DNA of 64,000 bases. Source: Streptomyces sp. SM10 (GTDB lineage: Bacteria; Actinomycetota; Actinomycetes; Streptomycetales; Streptomycetaceae). The position numbers were made by a program, and so were the translations under genes. The notes below the pieces were generated by a model. The model saw only the letters and a list, made by a program, of their open reading frames with translations. It searched no databases and was not told the DNA's origin. Positions within the stretch are counted from its first letter, which is position 1. Every line of letters begins with the position of its first letter. The stretch spans positions 1-64,000 of the forward strand of contig NZ_NEUF01000080.1 of NCBI RefSeq assembly GCF_002910915.1, written 5' to 3'. Below, piece by piece: positions 50,523-58,599 of this stretch.

Positions 50523-51830
50523 TCAGTTGCGCACCGGTGCCGGGGTCGCGGCGCGGAGCCGCTCGGTCCGTGCCGCCCTGGTCCCGAAGACGGTGATCGA
50601 CAGGACGCCGAGGACCGCCAGGACACCGAGCGCGACCGTGCCGCCCCAGCCGCCCGCGTGGAAGGCGACGGCGCCGAGCGTGCCGCCCGCGCTCGAACCC
50701 AGGTAGTACGCGGACTGGTAGAGCGCCGACGCCTGGGCGCGGCCCGACGTCGCCGTACGGCTCACCGAGGACGAGGCGACCGCGTGCCCGGCGAAGAAGC
50801 CGGCCGTGATCAGGACGAGCCCTGCCAGGACGGCGGCGATCTGGTCGGCCAGGGAGAGCAGCAGACCCGCGGCCGTCGTGGAGAGGGCGAGGTAGAGCGC
50901 GCCCCGGCGGCCCAGCCGGCCGACCAGGCGGCCCGCGGCGGCGGAGGAGGCCGTGCCGACGAGGTAGACCAGGAAGACCGAGCCGACGACGCCCTGCGGG
51001 AGGTTGAAGGGCTCCTCGACGAGCCGGTAGCCGATCACGGTGTAGACCGCGCCGAACACCGTCATGAACAGGGCGCCGATCGCGTACAGCCGGCGCAGCA
51101 GCGGGTCGGAGAGGTGACCGGTGACGGTCTTCGCCAGGGCCTTCGGGTTGAGCGAGGAGGGGCTGAAGTGCCGCGCCTTGGGGATCAGGAGGTGGAAGAC
51201 CACGGCGCAGGCCACGGCGAGCAGCCCGATCGCGCCGAGCGCCGCCCGCCAGCCCCACAGCTGGGCGATCCAGCCGGCGAGGATACGGCCGCTCATGCCG
51301 CCGATGCTGTTGCCCGCCACGAAGAGTCCGATCGCGGCCACCAGAGCCTTCGGCCGCACCTCTTCCGCCAGGTACGCCATCGCGGAGGCGGGCAGCCCGG
51401 CCAGTGCCGCGCCCTGGACCGCACGCAGTGCGATCAGCCAGCCGAGCGACGGGGCGAAGGGGACGAGCAGTCCGATCACCACGGCGACCGCCAGGGAGGC
51501 CGTCATCATCTGCCGCCGCCCGAAGCGCTCCGAGAGCGCGCTCAGCGGCAGCACGCACAGGGCCAGCGCGCCGGTCGCCGCGGAGACCGTCCAGCTCGCC
51601 TGGCCGGCCGTCACGCCGAAGGACGCGGAGACGGAGGGCAGCAGGGCCTGGGTGGAGTAGAGGAGGGCGAAGGCCGCGATCCCCGCCGCGAAGAGCGCGA
51701 AGCTCATCCTGCGGTAGCCGGGACCGCCGGGCGTGAGGCGCTCCGGGACGGTCGGGGAGGGGACGGCGGGGGAGGACGGAACGGCGGCGCCCAGCACGAT
51801 GGTGGACGCCCCGGTACTGGCAGAAGGCAT
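50523..51830 (-). CDS. MFS transporter
   Basis: This 435-residue major facilitator has about twelve helices. The conserved loop 2-3 motif is present (LSALSERFGRRQMM), and loop 8-9 has GRLVGRLGRRGALYL. The N-terminal 40 residues are a Pro/Ser/Thr-rich cytoplasmic tail. It resembles the YnfM/YdhP-like arabinose-efflux-type exporters (FALLYSTQALLPSVSASFGV). It is divergent from a LysR regulator with a perfect palindrome between, so LysR-controlled export is likely. The substrate is unknown. Confidence 0.92.
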   Translation of the reverse strand: MPSASTGASTIVLGAAVPSSPAVPSPTVPERLTPGGPGYRRMSFALFAAGIAAFALLYSTQALLPSVSASFGVTAGQASWTVSAATGALALCVLPLSALSERFGRRQMMTASLAVAVVIGLLVPFAPSLGWLIALRAVQGAALAGLPASAMAYLAEEVRPKALVAAIGLFVAGNSIGGMSGRILAGWIAQLWGWRAALGAIGLLAVACAVVFHLLIPKARHFSPSSLNPKALAKTVTGHLSDPLLRRLYAIGALFMTVFGAVYTVIGYRLVEEPFNLPQGVVGSVFLVYLVGTASSAAAGRLVGRLGRRGALYLALSTTAAGLLLSLADQIAAVLAGLVLITAGFFAGHAVASSSVSRTATSGRAQASALYQSAYYLGSSAGGTLGAVAFHAGGWGGTVALGVLAVLGVLSITVFGTRAARTERLRAATPAPVRN

Positions 51831-51850
51831 ACGGCGAACGTAGACCGCGA

Positions 51851-51877
51851 GGTTTCATGCGTCCAATGCATGAAACC
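51851..51877. promoter_or_regulatory. LysR-type operator between MFS and regulator genes
   Basis: GGTTTCATGC and GCATGAAACC form perfect 10-bp arms with a 7-nt centre, containing the T-N11-A pattern of LysR sites. It ends 15 bp before the regulator ATG and begins 20 bp from the MFS ATG. Confidence 0.8.
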
Positions 51878-51892
51878 CTCATAATCGTTCCC

Positions 51893-52846
51893 ATGGCGCA
51901 TCAACACAGCTCAGGGTCTCGGCTGTCACCGAGCAGTTACGAAGAAGACATCCGGGCCGTGCTTGCGCCCCGCCTCGCGTACTTCGAGGCGGTGGCCCGC
52001 CACGAGCACGTCACCCGTGCCGCGCACGAGCTCGGCGTCCCGCAGTCGACGCTGTCGCGGGCCATGGTGAGACTGGAACAGGACCTGGGAGTCGCCCTGT
52101 TCGCCCGCCGCGGCCGCACGGTCTCGCTCACCCCCGCCGGCCGCACCTTCCTGGGCTCCGCCGAACGCGCGCTGGCGGAGGTGGAGAAGGCGGCCGACTC
52201 GGTGCGCGCCGACGCCGACGCCACGGCGGGCAAGGTCGCCTTCGGCTTTCTGCACACCATGGGTTCCGAGACCGTGCCCGCCCTGATCAGGGCCTTCCGC
52301 GCCGACCACCCGCGGGTCCGCTTCCAGCTCGTCCAGAACTACGGCGAGGCCATGATCGACCGCCTGCGGGCGGGCGGCCTCGACCTCTGTCTCACCTCGC
52401 CCGTCCCCGACGCCCCGGATCTCGTCGCCATGCGCCTGGACGAGCAGAGGCTGCGCCTGGTCGTCCCCGACGACCACCGGCTGGCGGGGCGCCGACGTGT
52501 CCGCCTCGCCGAGGCCGCCGACGAAACCTTCGTCACCCTCGAACCGGGTTACGGCCTGCGGCGGATCACGGACGACCTCTGCGCCGAGGCGGGCTTCACC
52601 CCCCGGGTCGCGTTCGAGGGCGAGGAGGCGGAGACCCTGCGCGGGCTGGTCGCGGCCGGGCTCGGAGTGGCGCTGCTGCCGCCGCCCGCGGTCGCCCGGC
52701 CCGGGGTGGTCGAGCTGACGGTGACGGCGCCGCGCGCCGCCCGCGAGATCGGCGTCGCCTGGCTGGACGGCCACCCCGACACTCCGCCGGTGGCCGCCTT
52801 CAAGCGCTTCCTGCTGTCGCGCCGGGGCAGCCTGCTGCCGGACTGA
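51893..52846 (+). CDS. LysR family transcriptional regulator
   Basis: The 317-residue product has the N-terminal winged HTH RLAYFEAVARHEHVTRAAHELGVPQSTLSRAMVRLEQDLGVALFARRGRTVSLTPAG. A periplasmic-binding-like effector domain follows (GKVAFGFLHTMGSETVPALIRAFRADHPRVRFQL, then VAAGLGVALLPPPAVARPGV). ATG at 51893 is chosen: a -10-like CATAAT stands 7 nt upstream, there is no ribosome-binding site, and the upstream palindrome would otherwise be inside the gene. It probably autoregulates and controls the divergent MFS exporter. Confidence 0.92.
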   Translation: MAHQHSSGSRLSPSSYEEDIRAVLAPRLAYFEAVARHEHVTRAAHELGVPQSTLSRAMVRLEQDLGVALFARRGRTVSLTPAGRTFLGSAERALAEVEKAADSVRADADATAGKVAFGFLHTMGSETVPALIRAFRADHPRVRFQLVQNYGEAMIDRLRAGGLDLCLTSPVPDAPDLVAMRLDEQRLRLVVPDDHRLAGRRRVRLAEAADETFVTLEPGYGLRRITDDLCAEAGFTPRVAFEGEEAETLRGLVAAGLGVALLPPPAVARPGVVELTVTAPRAAREIGVAWLDGHPDTPPVAAFKRFLLSRRGSLLPD

Positions 52847-52884
52847 GCTTCCACGCCCCGAGGCACCCGGGCGGGCCCGGTGGC

Positions 52885-53643
52885 TCAGCGCCTGAGCGAC
52901 TGCCCGAACCCCGCCGCCAGCGGCATCCGCAGCCCCAGTGGCGGGGGAGCGGCGAAGGCGTCGGCGACCGGGCGCGCGTACGAACGGGCGAACAGCGAAC
53001 CCCCGATGAAGTCCGACGCCAGGGCCAGCACTTCGGAGCGGTGCTGGCGCAGCGCGTGACCGTCGGAGTGGACCTCGAAGCGGCAGATGTCCCGGTTGGC
53101 CTTCTTGGCACGTTCCGCCAGCCGGTAGGAGAGCTCCGGATTGGTCCGTGCGTCGTTCGTGCCGTGCACGATCATGACCCGGCGCCCCGCCAGATGTTTG
53201 ACCGGCTCGGGTTCGGGATCCGTGGCCTCCGGAAGCCAGGGCGCCATGGCCAGCACGGAGTTGACGGCGTCGTGCCCGGCGCCGCGCAGGGCGGCGCGGC
53301 CCCCCATCCCGTGCCCGACGAGGCAGACGGGGACGTCTCCGTAGCGGCGTACGACCTCGTCGGCCGCCCAGTGGGTGTCGGCCGCCGGATCCGCGCCGGC
53401 GTTCCAGCCCCGGGTCCGGTAGCGCACGACGTGCACCGCGAGTCCGTCGTCCTGGCCCGCGCGGGCCAGCGTCCGGGCGAACGGCAGCTGCGCCGCGTAC
53501 GAAAGGGTGGAGGGACGGCGTCGGGAATCGGTCTCGCCGTCCGGGAGCAGCAGGACCACGCCGCTGACCTCGGGTGCTGCTCCGGCCGTGATGACGGCCC
53601 GTCCCAGCCTGGCGGCAGGCAGGGGAAGTGCGCGCTGTGCCAT
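52885..53643 (-). CDS. Alpha/beta-hydrolase-like protein with missing nucleophile serine
   Basis: The 252-residue product resembles the dienelactone-hydrolase/esterase fold: GVVLLLPDGETDSRRRPS, LAVHVVRYRTRGWN, HGTNDARTNPELSY (acid region) and FEVHSDGHALRQHR (histidine). The nucleophile elbow reads VCLVGHGMGGRAAL, with Gly where GxSxG enzymes have Ser. If the alignment is right it cannot use the usual covalent mechanism and may be a binding protein or a non-canonical enzyme. It is convergent with the LysR gene and divergent from add. Confidence 0.78.
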   Translation of the reverse strand: MAQRALPLPAARLGRAVITAGAAPEVSGVVLLLPDGETDSRRRPSTLSYAAQLPFARTLARAGQDDGLAVHVVRYRTRGWNAGADPAADTHWAADEVVRRYGDVPVCLVGHGMGGRAALRGAGHDAVNSVLAMAPWLPEATDPEPEPVKHLAGRRVMIVHGTNDARTNPELSYRLAERAKKANRDICRFEVHSDGHALRQHRSEVLALASDFIGGSLFARSYARPVADAFAAPPPLGLRMPLAAGFGQSLRR

Positions 53644-53725
53644 GACAGAACAGTCTCAGAAGGGCAGGTGTATTCCACCCGGCTTCGCGGTCACTGTTAC
53701 GCATCGGAGGCCGGTGCCCCGCGCG

Positions 53726-53739
53726 CTCTACGCGCGTAG
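53726..53739. promoter_or_regulatory. Putative nucleoside-regulon operator, add promoter
   Basis: CTCTACGCGCGTAG contains the perfect 12-bp palindrome CTACGCGCGTAG. It lies immediately upstream of a -10-like TAGAGT (53744-53749), where it would overlap the -35 to -10 spacer. Confidence 0.68.
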
Positions 53740-53755
53740 GCGCTAGAGTGCCCGG

Positions 53756-54910
53756 ATGACGAGCCAGACCCTGAATGTCCCCGGTCCCGACCAGATCCGC
53801 CGCGCGCCCAAGGTGCTGCTCCACGACCATCTCGACGGCGGCCTGCGCCCCGGCACGATCGTCGAGCTGGCCCTCGCGCAGGGCTACGACGCCCTGCCCG
53901 AGACCGAGCCCGACAAGCTCGGCATCTGGTTCCGCGAAGCCGCCGACTCCGGTTCGCTGGAGCGCTACCTGGAGACCTTCGCCCACACCTGCGCCGTCAT
54001 GCAGACCCGCGAGGCGCTGTTCCGGGTGGCCGCGGAGTGCGCCGAGGACCTCGCCGAGGACGGTGTCGTCTACGCCGAGGTGCGGTACGCGCCCGAGCAG
54101 CACCTCACCGCCGGCCTGTCACTCGAAGAGGTCGTCGAGGCGGTCAACGAGGGTTTCCGCGAGGGCGAGCGCCGGGCCCGTGCGAACGGCCACCGCATCC
54201 GTGTCGGCGCCCTCCTCACCGCGATGCGGCACGCGGCCCGCGCGCTGGAGATCGCCGAACTCGCCAACCGCTACCGCGACCTGGGTGTGGTGGGCTTCGA
54301 CATCGCGGGCGCCGAGGCCGGCTTCCCTCCCACCCGCCACCTGGACGCCTTCGAGTACCTCAAGCGCGAGAACAACCACTTCACCATCCACGCGGGCGAG
54401 GCCTTCGGCCTGCCGTCGATCTGGCAGGCCCTGCAGTGGTGCGGTGCGGACCGGCTCGGCCACGGTGTCCGCATCATCGACGACATCGAGATCGCCGACG
54501 ACGGGAGCGTGACGCTCGGCCGCCTCGCCTCCTACGTGCGGGACAAGCGGATCCCGCTGGAGCTGTGCCCGACCTCCAACCTCCAGACCGGCGCCGCCGC
54601 CTCGTACGCCGAGCACCCCATCGGGCTGCTGCGCAAGCTCCATTTCCGCGCCACCGTGAACACGGACAACCGGCTGATGAGCGGCACGAGCATGAGCCGT
54701 GAATTCGAGCTGCTGGTCGAGACCTTCGGATACACGCTCGACGACATGCAGTGGTTCACAGTCAATGCGATGAAATCAGCGTTCATTCCTTTCGATGAAC
54801 GTCTGGCGATGATCAACGACGTGGTGAAGCCCGGATACGCCGAACTGAAATCCGAGTGGCTCTTCCGTCAGACTTCCGTGACCAGCAGTTCTTCGTCACT
54901 GGCAGGCTGA
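53756..54910 (+). CDS. add: Adenosine deaminase
   Basis: Adenosine deaminase converts adenosine and deoxyadenosine to inosine forms in purine salvage. The 384-residue protein has the metal-binding [14 protein letters not shown] (HxH), [35 protein letters not shown] with the catalytic Glu, [21 protein letters not shown] and [20 protein letters not shown] with the metal Asp region. The ATG is 6 nt after a -10-like TAGAGT with no ribosome-binding site, suggesting a leaderless message. The upstream palindrome links it to the transporter, cdd and deoA. Confidence 0.95.
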   Translation: MTSQTLNVPGPDQIRRAPKVLLHDHLDGGLRPGTIVELALAQGYDALPETEPDKLGIWFREAADSGSLERYLETFAHTCAVMQTREALFRVAAECAEDLAEDGVVYAEVRYAPEQHLTAGLSLEEVVEAVNEGFREGERRARANGHRIRVGALLTAMRHAARALEIAELANRYRDLGVVGFDIAGAEAGFPPTRHLDAFEYLKRENNHFTIHAGEAFGLPSIWQALQWCGADRLGHGVRIIDDIEIADDGSVTLGRLASYVRDKRIPLELCPTSNLQTGAAASYAEHPIGLLRKLHFRATVNTDNRLMSGTSMSREFELLVETFGYTLDDMQWFTVNAMKSAFIPFDERLAMINDVVKPGYAELKSEWLFRQTSVTSSSSSLAG

Positions 54911-54925
54911 GCCCGCCGAAAAGGG

Positions 54926-54957
54926 AACGGCCGGGGATATCGATTCCCGGCCGTTTT
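54926..54957 (+). terminator. Terminator after add
   Basis: AACGGCCGGG and CCCGGCCGTT form a 10-bp stem around a 10-nt AT-richer loop, followed by TT. It stands 15 bp past the stop codon. Confidence 0.82.
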
Positions 54958-55044
54958 CCGTGTCCCGGCATGTTTGCGGGAGAGGCGCGCGGCTGACTAC
55001 CTTGCAGAGCCGCTCACATCCCTCTCCCCAAGGATGAATTTCAC

Positions 55045-55341
55045 ATGAAGCAGTCTGCTGTCAGGACCCTCGGTGTCGCCGCTCTCGGTGCCGCTTTCGC
55101 CGCGGCCGGAGCGGGCACCGCCTCCGCCGTCGCCGTGCCCGTCGACGCCCTGGCCGGAGGCCTCCCCTCCAACGTCGCGCTCGACTCCGTCGCGGAGGCG
55201 CTGCCCGCCGTGCAGAAGGCGGCCGGCGGCCTCCTCGACCAGCAGCAGCGCGGCGGCAGCGACCTCTCGGCGCCCGGCACCAACCTGCTCGGCGGCCTGC
55301 CCGCCGGCGGGCTGACCGGCGTCCTGCCGATCGGCGGCTGA
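55045..55341 (+). CDS. Small secreted protein (98 aa)
   Basis: The 98-residue product has a clear signal peptide (VRTLGVAALGAAFAAAGAGTASA, cleavage near residue 28). The mature part is short, Gly/Leu/Ala-rich and without cysteines, with VPVDALAGGLPSNVALDSVAEALPAVQ and a C-terminal GGLPAGGLTG. It resembles small streptomycete secreted proteins of unknown role and shares style with the product at 61315. AAGGATG lies 8-9 nt before the ATG. A strong terminator follows. Confidence 0.82.
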   Translation: MKQSAVRTLGVAALGAAFAAAGAGTASAVAVPVDALAGGLPSNVALDSVAEALPAVQKAAGGLLDQQQRGGSDLSAPGTNLLGGLPAGGLTGVLPIGG

Positions 55342-55358
55342 ACACCCCGTACACGCAC

Positions 55359-55393
55359 GTGGGGCGCACACCCGGTCCGGGTGTGCGCCCCAC
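55359..55393. terminator. Strong bidirectional terminator
   Basis: Arms of 17 bp (GTGGGGCGCACACCCGG and its exact complement) meet at a single T. It lies between the secreted-protein gene and the convergent PspC gene and can serve both strands. Confidence 0.85.
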
Positions 55394-55421
55394 TGCTTTC
55401 CTCTCCCCGTGGCCCCGCCGG

Positions 55422-55625
55422 TCACCAGGCCGTCGCGGCCGGGCTCTTCTCCGACGGCAGGAGGACCCAGAGCGCCAGGTAGACGAGGAACTGGGGGCCG
55501 GGGAGCAGGCACGACACGAGGAAGATGACCCGCATCGTCCCCGCGGAGGTGCCGAAGCGCTGGGCCAGCGCCGCGCACACCCCACCGATCATGCGTCCCT
55601 CGCGGGGGCGGACAAGTGCGGCCAT
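55422..55625 (-). CDS. PspC-domain small membrane protein
   Basis: The 67-residue product is a minimal PspC domain: LVRPREGRMIGGVCAALAQRFGTSAGTMRVIFLVSCLLPGPQFLVYLALWVLLPSE, with one hydrophobic helix pair. PspC proteins act in envelope stress, often by binding regulators at the membrane. ATG at 55625 is chosen since AAGGAG lies 7 nt upstream; the frame is open further but lacks support. No other psp gene adjoins. Confidence 0.9.
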   Translation of the reverse strand: MAALVRPREGRMIGGVCAALAQRFGTSAGTMRVIFLVSCLLPGPQFLVYLALWVLLPSEKSPAATAW

Positions 55626-55715
55626 GGTGGGCTCCTTCGCGAACCGTCCGGGGAGCAGCCGGTTGCGCTCCCGGTACCTCCATAGTGGCCCCGCGAAGGG
55701 GCACAAAGCATCGCT

Positions 55716-56288
55716 CTACGGGGCGATGCCGACCCTGGTAATCGTCGGGGTGGACCCCTGAGGGGCGGCCTCGCCCCGGGACGAGCGGATCCCGTTCCCG
55801 ATCCGGGACAGGTCGCCGGCCCCCGCCCGGTTGCCGCGGCGCAGCCGTGACCGCGACAGGGGGACGAGCAGCAGATGGGCCAGCGCGACGCCGGAGGTGT
55901 TCAGGAGCAGCGAGTCGACGTCGACGACCTGCCCCGGCACACCGGTCTGTGCCAGCTCGATGGCCATCGAGATCAGCGCCCCGGCCGCGACCGTACGGGC
56001 CAGTGACGCCCACGGGGAGACCCGCAGCCTGCCCCCGGCCATCGGCAGCAGTATGCCGAGCGGCGCCAGGAGCAGCAGGCCCTCGCCGATACGACGGCCC
56101 GCCTCGGCCGGGCCCAGGGCCAGATCCGCCTTGATCCCGGCGAACGGCCGGAGGTTCGCGGCCGTCATCCAGGGCACGTCCAGCGGGCGCAGCGTCAGCC
56201 AGCCGACGAACAGAAGGTGTGCGAGGAGGAGGATGACCCCCGCCGCGCGGAAGCGGATGACGGCCGGGCCGTCCGAACTGTGGCGCAC
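55716..56288 (-). CDS. VanZ family membrane protein
   Basis: The product is about 190 residues with four to five helices. VGWLTLRPLDVPW, NLRPFAGIKADL, LLLLAPLGILLPMAG and SMAIELAQTGVPGQVVDVDSLLLNTSGVALAHLL form the VanZ pattern (ExxQ...R..DxxDxxxNxxG). VanZ homologs confer low-level teicoplanin resistance or act in the envelope; the role here is unknown. The start is uncertain: GTG codons at 56288 and 56294 are both plausible, and the frame stays open upstream to 56483. The C-terminus is a basic Ser/Gly-rich tail. Confidence 0.8.
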   Translation of the reverse strand: MRHSSDGPAVIRFRAAGVILLLAHLLFVGWLTLRPLDVPWMTAANLRPFAGIKADLALGPAEAGRRIGEGLLLLAPLGILLPMAGGRLRVSPWASLARTVAAGALISMAIELAQTGVPGQVVDVDSLLLNTSGVALAHLLLVPLSRSRLRRGNRAGAGDLSRIGNGIRSSRGEAAPQGSTPTITRVGIAP

Positions 56289-56416
56289 GTGCACGAAGAC
56301 GCCACGACCGGCAGGATCGGTTCCGCCCGGTTCCGGGAAGGCTCTGTGACGAGCGGCACGGCCTCCGGGGAGGACGCGGGAGCCGGGGATATCGACGCCC
56401 GCGGTCCGAGAGGCGC

Positions 56417-57070
56417 TCAGGGCAGTTCGAGCGTGCCCAGCGTGGGCACTTCCCCGGGCCGGCTCTTCGTCTCCGACGTGCACAGATAGCCCCGGGGCGC
56501 GTAGTTCCCCGGCCCGCCGAGCAGTACGGAGCCCCCGGAACCGAGGGCCTCACTGTCCGCGTACGTGCACACCAGCTGCGCGAGCGCCTCCGACGGCAGG
56601 TCGTCCGGCTGCTCGCTGAGGCGCAGGGTGCCGTCCGGGTCGCCCTTGCGCGCGTCGGAGACCCGCAGCGCCACCGGCACGTCGCTGGAGAAGCCGGCGC
56701 GCCGCTCGTCGGCGTCCGGCTCCCCCTGGAGCTCGCCCAGGAGCGCCTGTGCGATCAGGAGCGGATCGGAGCGCGACTCGTCGAACTCGACCGTGCGCTC
56801 CACCGTCCCCAGCTGCGAGGCGCAGACCAGGTAGATCCGTACGGAGACGCTCTCGGCGGGGGGCGTGGTCGCCTGCGGGGTGGCTGTCCTGCACGGCATC
56901 CGGGACGGCGCGGCCCCGGCGTCGACCGGCACCGAGGTGCTGCGGATGCCGCACCCCGCCATCAGTGCCGCACAGGCTGCCGCGGCGGCCAGCACGGCGG
57001 CGGTCCGTCCGGGGGCCCGCGCCGGCCGCCCCCTGCGCGGTGCGCCGTGTGCCCGCTCGCTGCGCGTCAC
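56417..57070 (-). CDS. Lipoprotein of the afsQ operon
   Basis: This 217-residue exported lipoprotein has a long basic N-region, a hydrophobic Ala-rich core and lipobox LMAGC (Cys about residue 40). The mature part has SVSVRIYLVCASQLGTVERTV, DPLLIAQALLGELQGEPDADERRAGFSS and a later cysteine pair, resembling a single GerMN-like domain. It overlaps the AfsQ2 kinase gene by 4 bp, so it is expressed with the two-component system and may modulate signal sensing by the kinase. That role is inference from position. Confidence 0.85.
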   Translation of the reverse strand: MTRSERAHGAPRRGRPARAPGRTAAVLAAAAACAALMAGCGIRSTSVPVDAGAAPSRMPCRTATPQATTPPAESVSVRIYLVCASQLGTVERTVEFDESRSDPLLIAQALLGELQGEPDADERRAGFSSDVPVALRVSDARKGDPDGTLRLSEQPDDLPSEALAQLVCTYADSEALGSGGSVLLGGPGNYAPRGYLCTSETKSRPGEVPTLGTLELP

Positions 57071-58599
57071 TTCGCGTCGCCCTTCTCGTTCCGGTCCGGG
57101 TCGTCGTCCCCCGGCGCGCCCGTCAGGGCGTCGGCGTCCCGCGGGAGCCGCAGCACGAACACCGCGCCCTCGCCGTCCGGCAGGTTGGAGGCCGTGATGT
57201 CGCCGCCGTGGATGTGCGCGTTCTCCACCGCGATGGACAGGCCGAGACCGCTGCCCTCGGACCGGGGGCGGGAGGCGCTCGCCTTGTAGAAGCGGTCGAA
57301 CACATGGGGAAGGACCTCTTCGGGGATGCCGGGCCCGTGGTCGCGCACCTCGATGATCAGCTCGTCCTCGTCGGTCCGTACGGACACCCGCACCGGTGAA
57401 CCGCCGTGCTTGAGGGCGTTGCCGATCAGATTCGCGAGGATCACGTCCAGCCGGCGCGGATCGAGCCGCACCATGATCCCGCGCTCCGCGTCCAGGTCGA
57501 CCGCGTCCAGCCAGGCGCGGGTGTCGATGCAGGCGGTGACCTGGTCGGCGACGTCGACGGTGTCCAGGACCAGGCGGGCCGTACCGGCGTCGAAGCGGGT
57601 GACCTCCATGAGGTTCTCGACCAGGTCGTTGAGCCGCCGGGTCTCGCTCACCACCAGGTGCACGGCCGGGGCGATCATCGGGTCCAGGCTGTCGGCCTCG
57701 TCCTCCAGCACCTCGGCCACCGCGGTGATCGCGGTCAGCGGGGTGCGCAGCTCGTGCGACATGTCGGCCACGAACCTCCGGCTCGACTCCTCCCGCGCGC
57801 TCATGTCCGCGACCTTCTTCTCCAGGGAGCTCGCGGCCTTGTTGAACGTGTGCGAGAGGTCGGCGAGTTCATCGGTGCCGGAGACCACGAGGCGGGTGTC
57901 GAGTTTGCCCTCGCCGAGTTTGCGGGCCGCGTCGCCGAGCCGCTGCACGGGCCGCAGCACGGTCGTCGCCGACGCCTGCGCGAGGAGCGCCGAGCCGACG
58001 AGGGCCAGCGCGGTGGCGATGCCCAGGGACCAGGCCAGCGAGTTGAGGTCCTCGCGCTCCTGGTCGAGCGACTTCAGCATGTACCCGGCGGGGCCACCAC
58101 CGATGATCTTCGTGCCGGCCACCAGGTACGGGGTGCCGCCCAGGGTCGTGCGCTGCCAGAACAGGTGGTACTCAAAGGGATTGCCCGACGTCAGCGGCTG
58201 CTTCTTGTTCACCTGCCTCTGCAGCGAGGCGGGCACGTCGAGCTTGGTGAAGGAGTCGGTGTCGGAGGACCCGGTGACGGGCTTTCCGTCATGGGTACCG
58301 AGCAGCAGCACGTGGTACCCCGGGCCGCTGCTCGCCATCTGCTCGGCGGTGTCACGGAGTTCGTCCGCCGTCGGCTGCAACGGCAGCGAGGCCGCCCGGT
58401 TCTGCATCTGGCGGCGGAAGTCGCCCAGCGCCGCGTCCTGCGTACGCGTGAGGACGGCCTCACGGTTGAGCCAGTACGCGATGCCCGACGCCGACACCGC
58501 CGCCGTCAGCGCCACCAGCGCGAACACGATCAGGAGCCTCAGACGCAGGCTGGTCCAGCGAAGACCCGCGAGTATGGAACGCTTCGCGGAATCACTCAC
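57067..58599 (-). CDS. afsQ2: Two-component sensor histidine kinase AfsQ2
   Basis: The 510-residue sensor has two membrane helices (residues about 20-40 and 185-207) flanking a 145-residue extracellular sensor. A HAMP linker follows (RPVQRLGDAARKLGEGKLDTRL). The HisKA domain has the phospho-accepting His in RRFVADMSHELRTPLTAI, and the HATPase domain has NLIGNALKHGG, VRDHGPGIPEEVLPHVFDRFYK and GSGLGLSIAV. It phosphorylates AfsQ1, whose gene overlaps it by 4 bp (ATGA). In S. coelicolor AfsQ1/Q2 tune antibiotic production and development in response to nitrogen conditions. The symbol rests on sequence recall and synteny. Confidence 0.92.
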   Translation of the reverse strand: MSDSAKRSILAGLRWTSLRLRLLIVFALVALTAAVSASGIAYWLNREAVLTRTQDAALGDFRRQMQNRAASLPLQPTADELRDTAEQMASSGPGYHVLLLGTHDGKPVTGSSDTDSFTKLDVPASLQRQVNKKQPLTSGNPFEYHLFWQRTTLGGTPYLVAGTKIIGGGPAGYMLKSLDQEREDLNSLAWSLGIATALALVGSALLAQASATTVLRPVQRLGDAARKLGEGKLDTRLVVSGTDELADLSHTFNKAASSLEKKVADMSAREESSRRFVADMSHELRTPLTAITAVAEVLEDEADSLDPMIAPAVHLVVSETRRLNDLVENLMEVTRFDAGTARLVLDTVDVADQVTACIDTRAWLDAVDLDAERGIMVRLDPRRLDVILANLIGNALKHGGSPVRVSVRTDEDELIIEVRDHGPGIPEEVLPHVFDRFYKASASRPRSEGSGLGLSIAVENAHIHGGDITASNLPDGEGAVFVLRLPRDADALTGAPGDDDPDRNEKGDAK

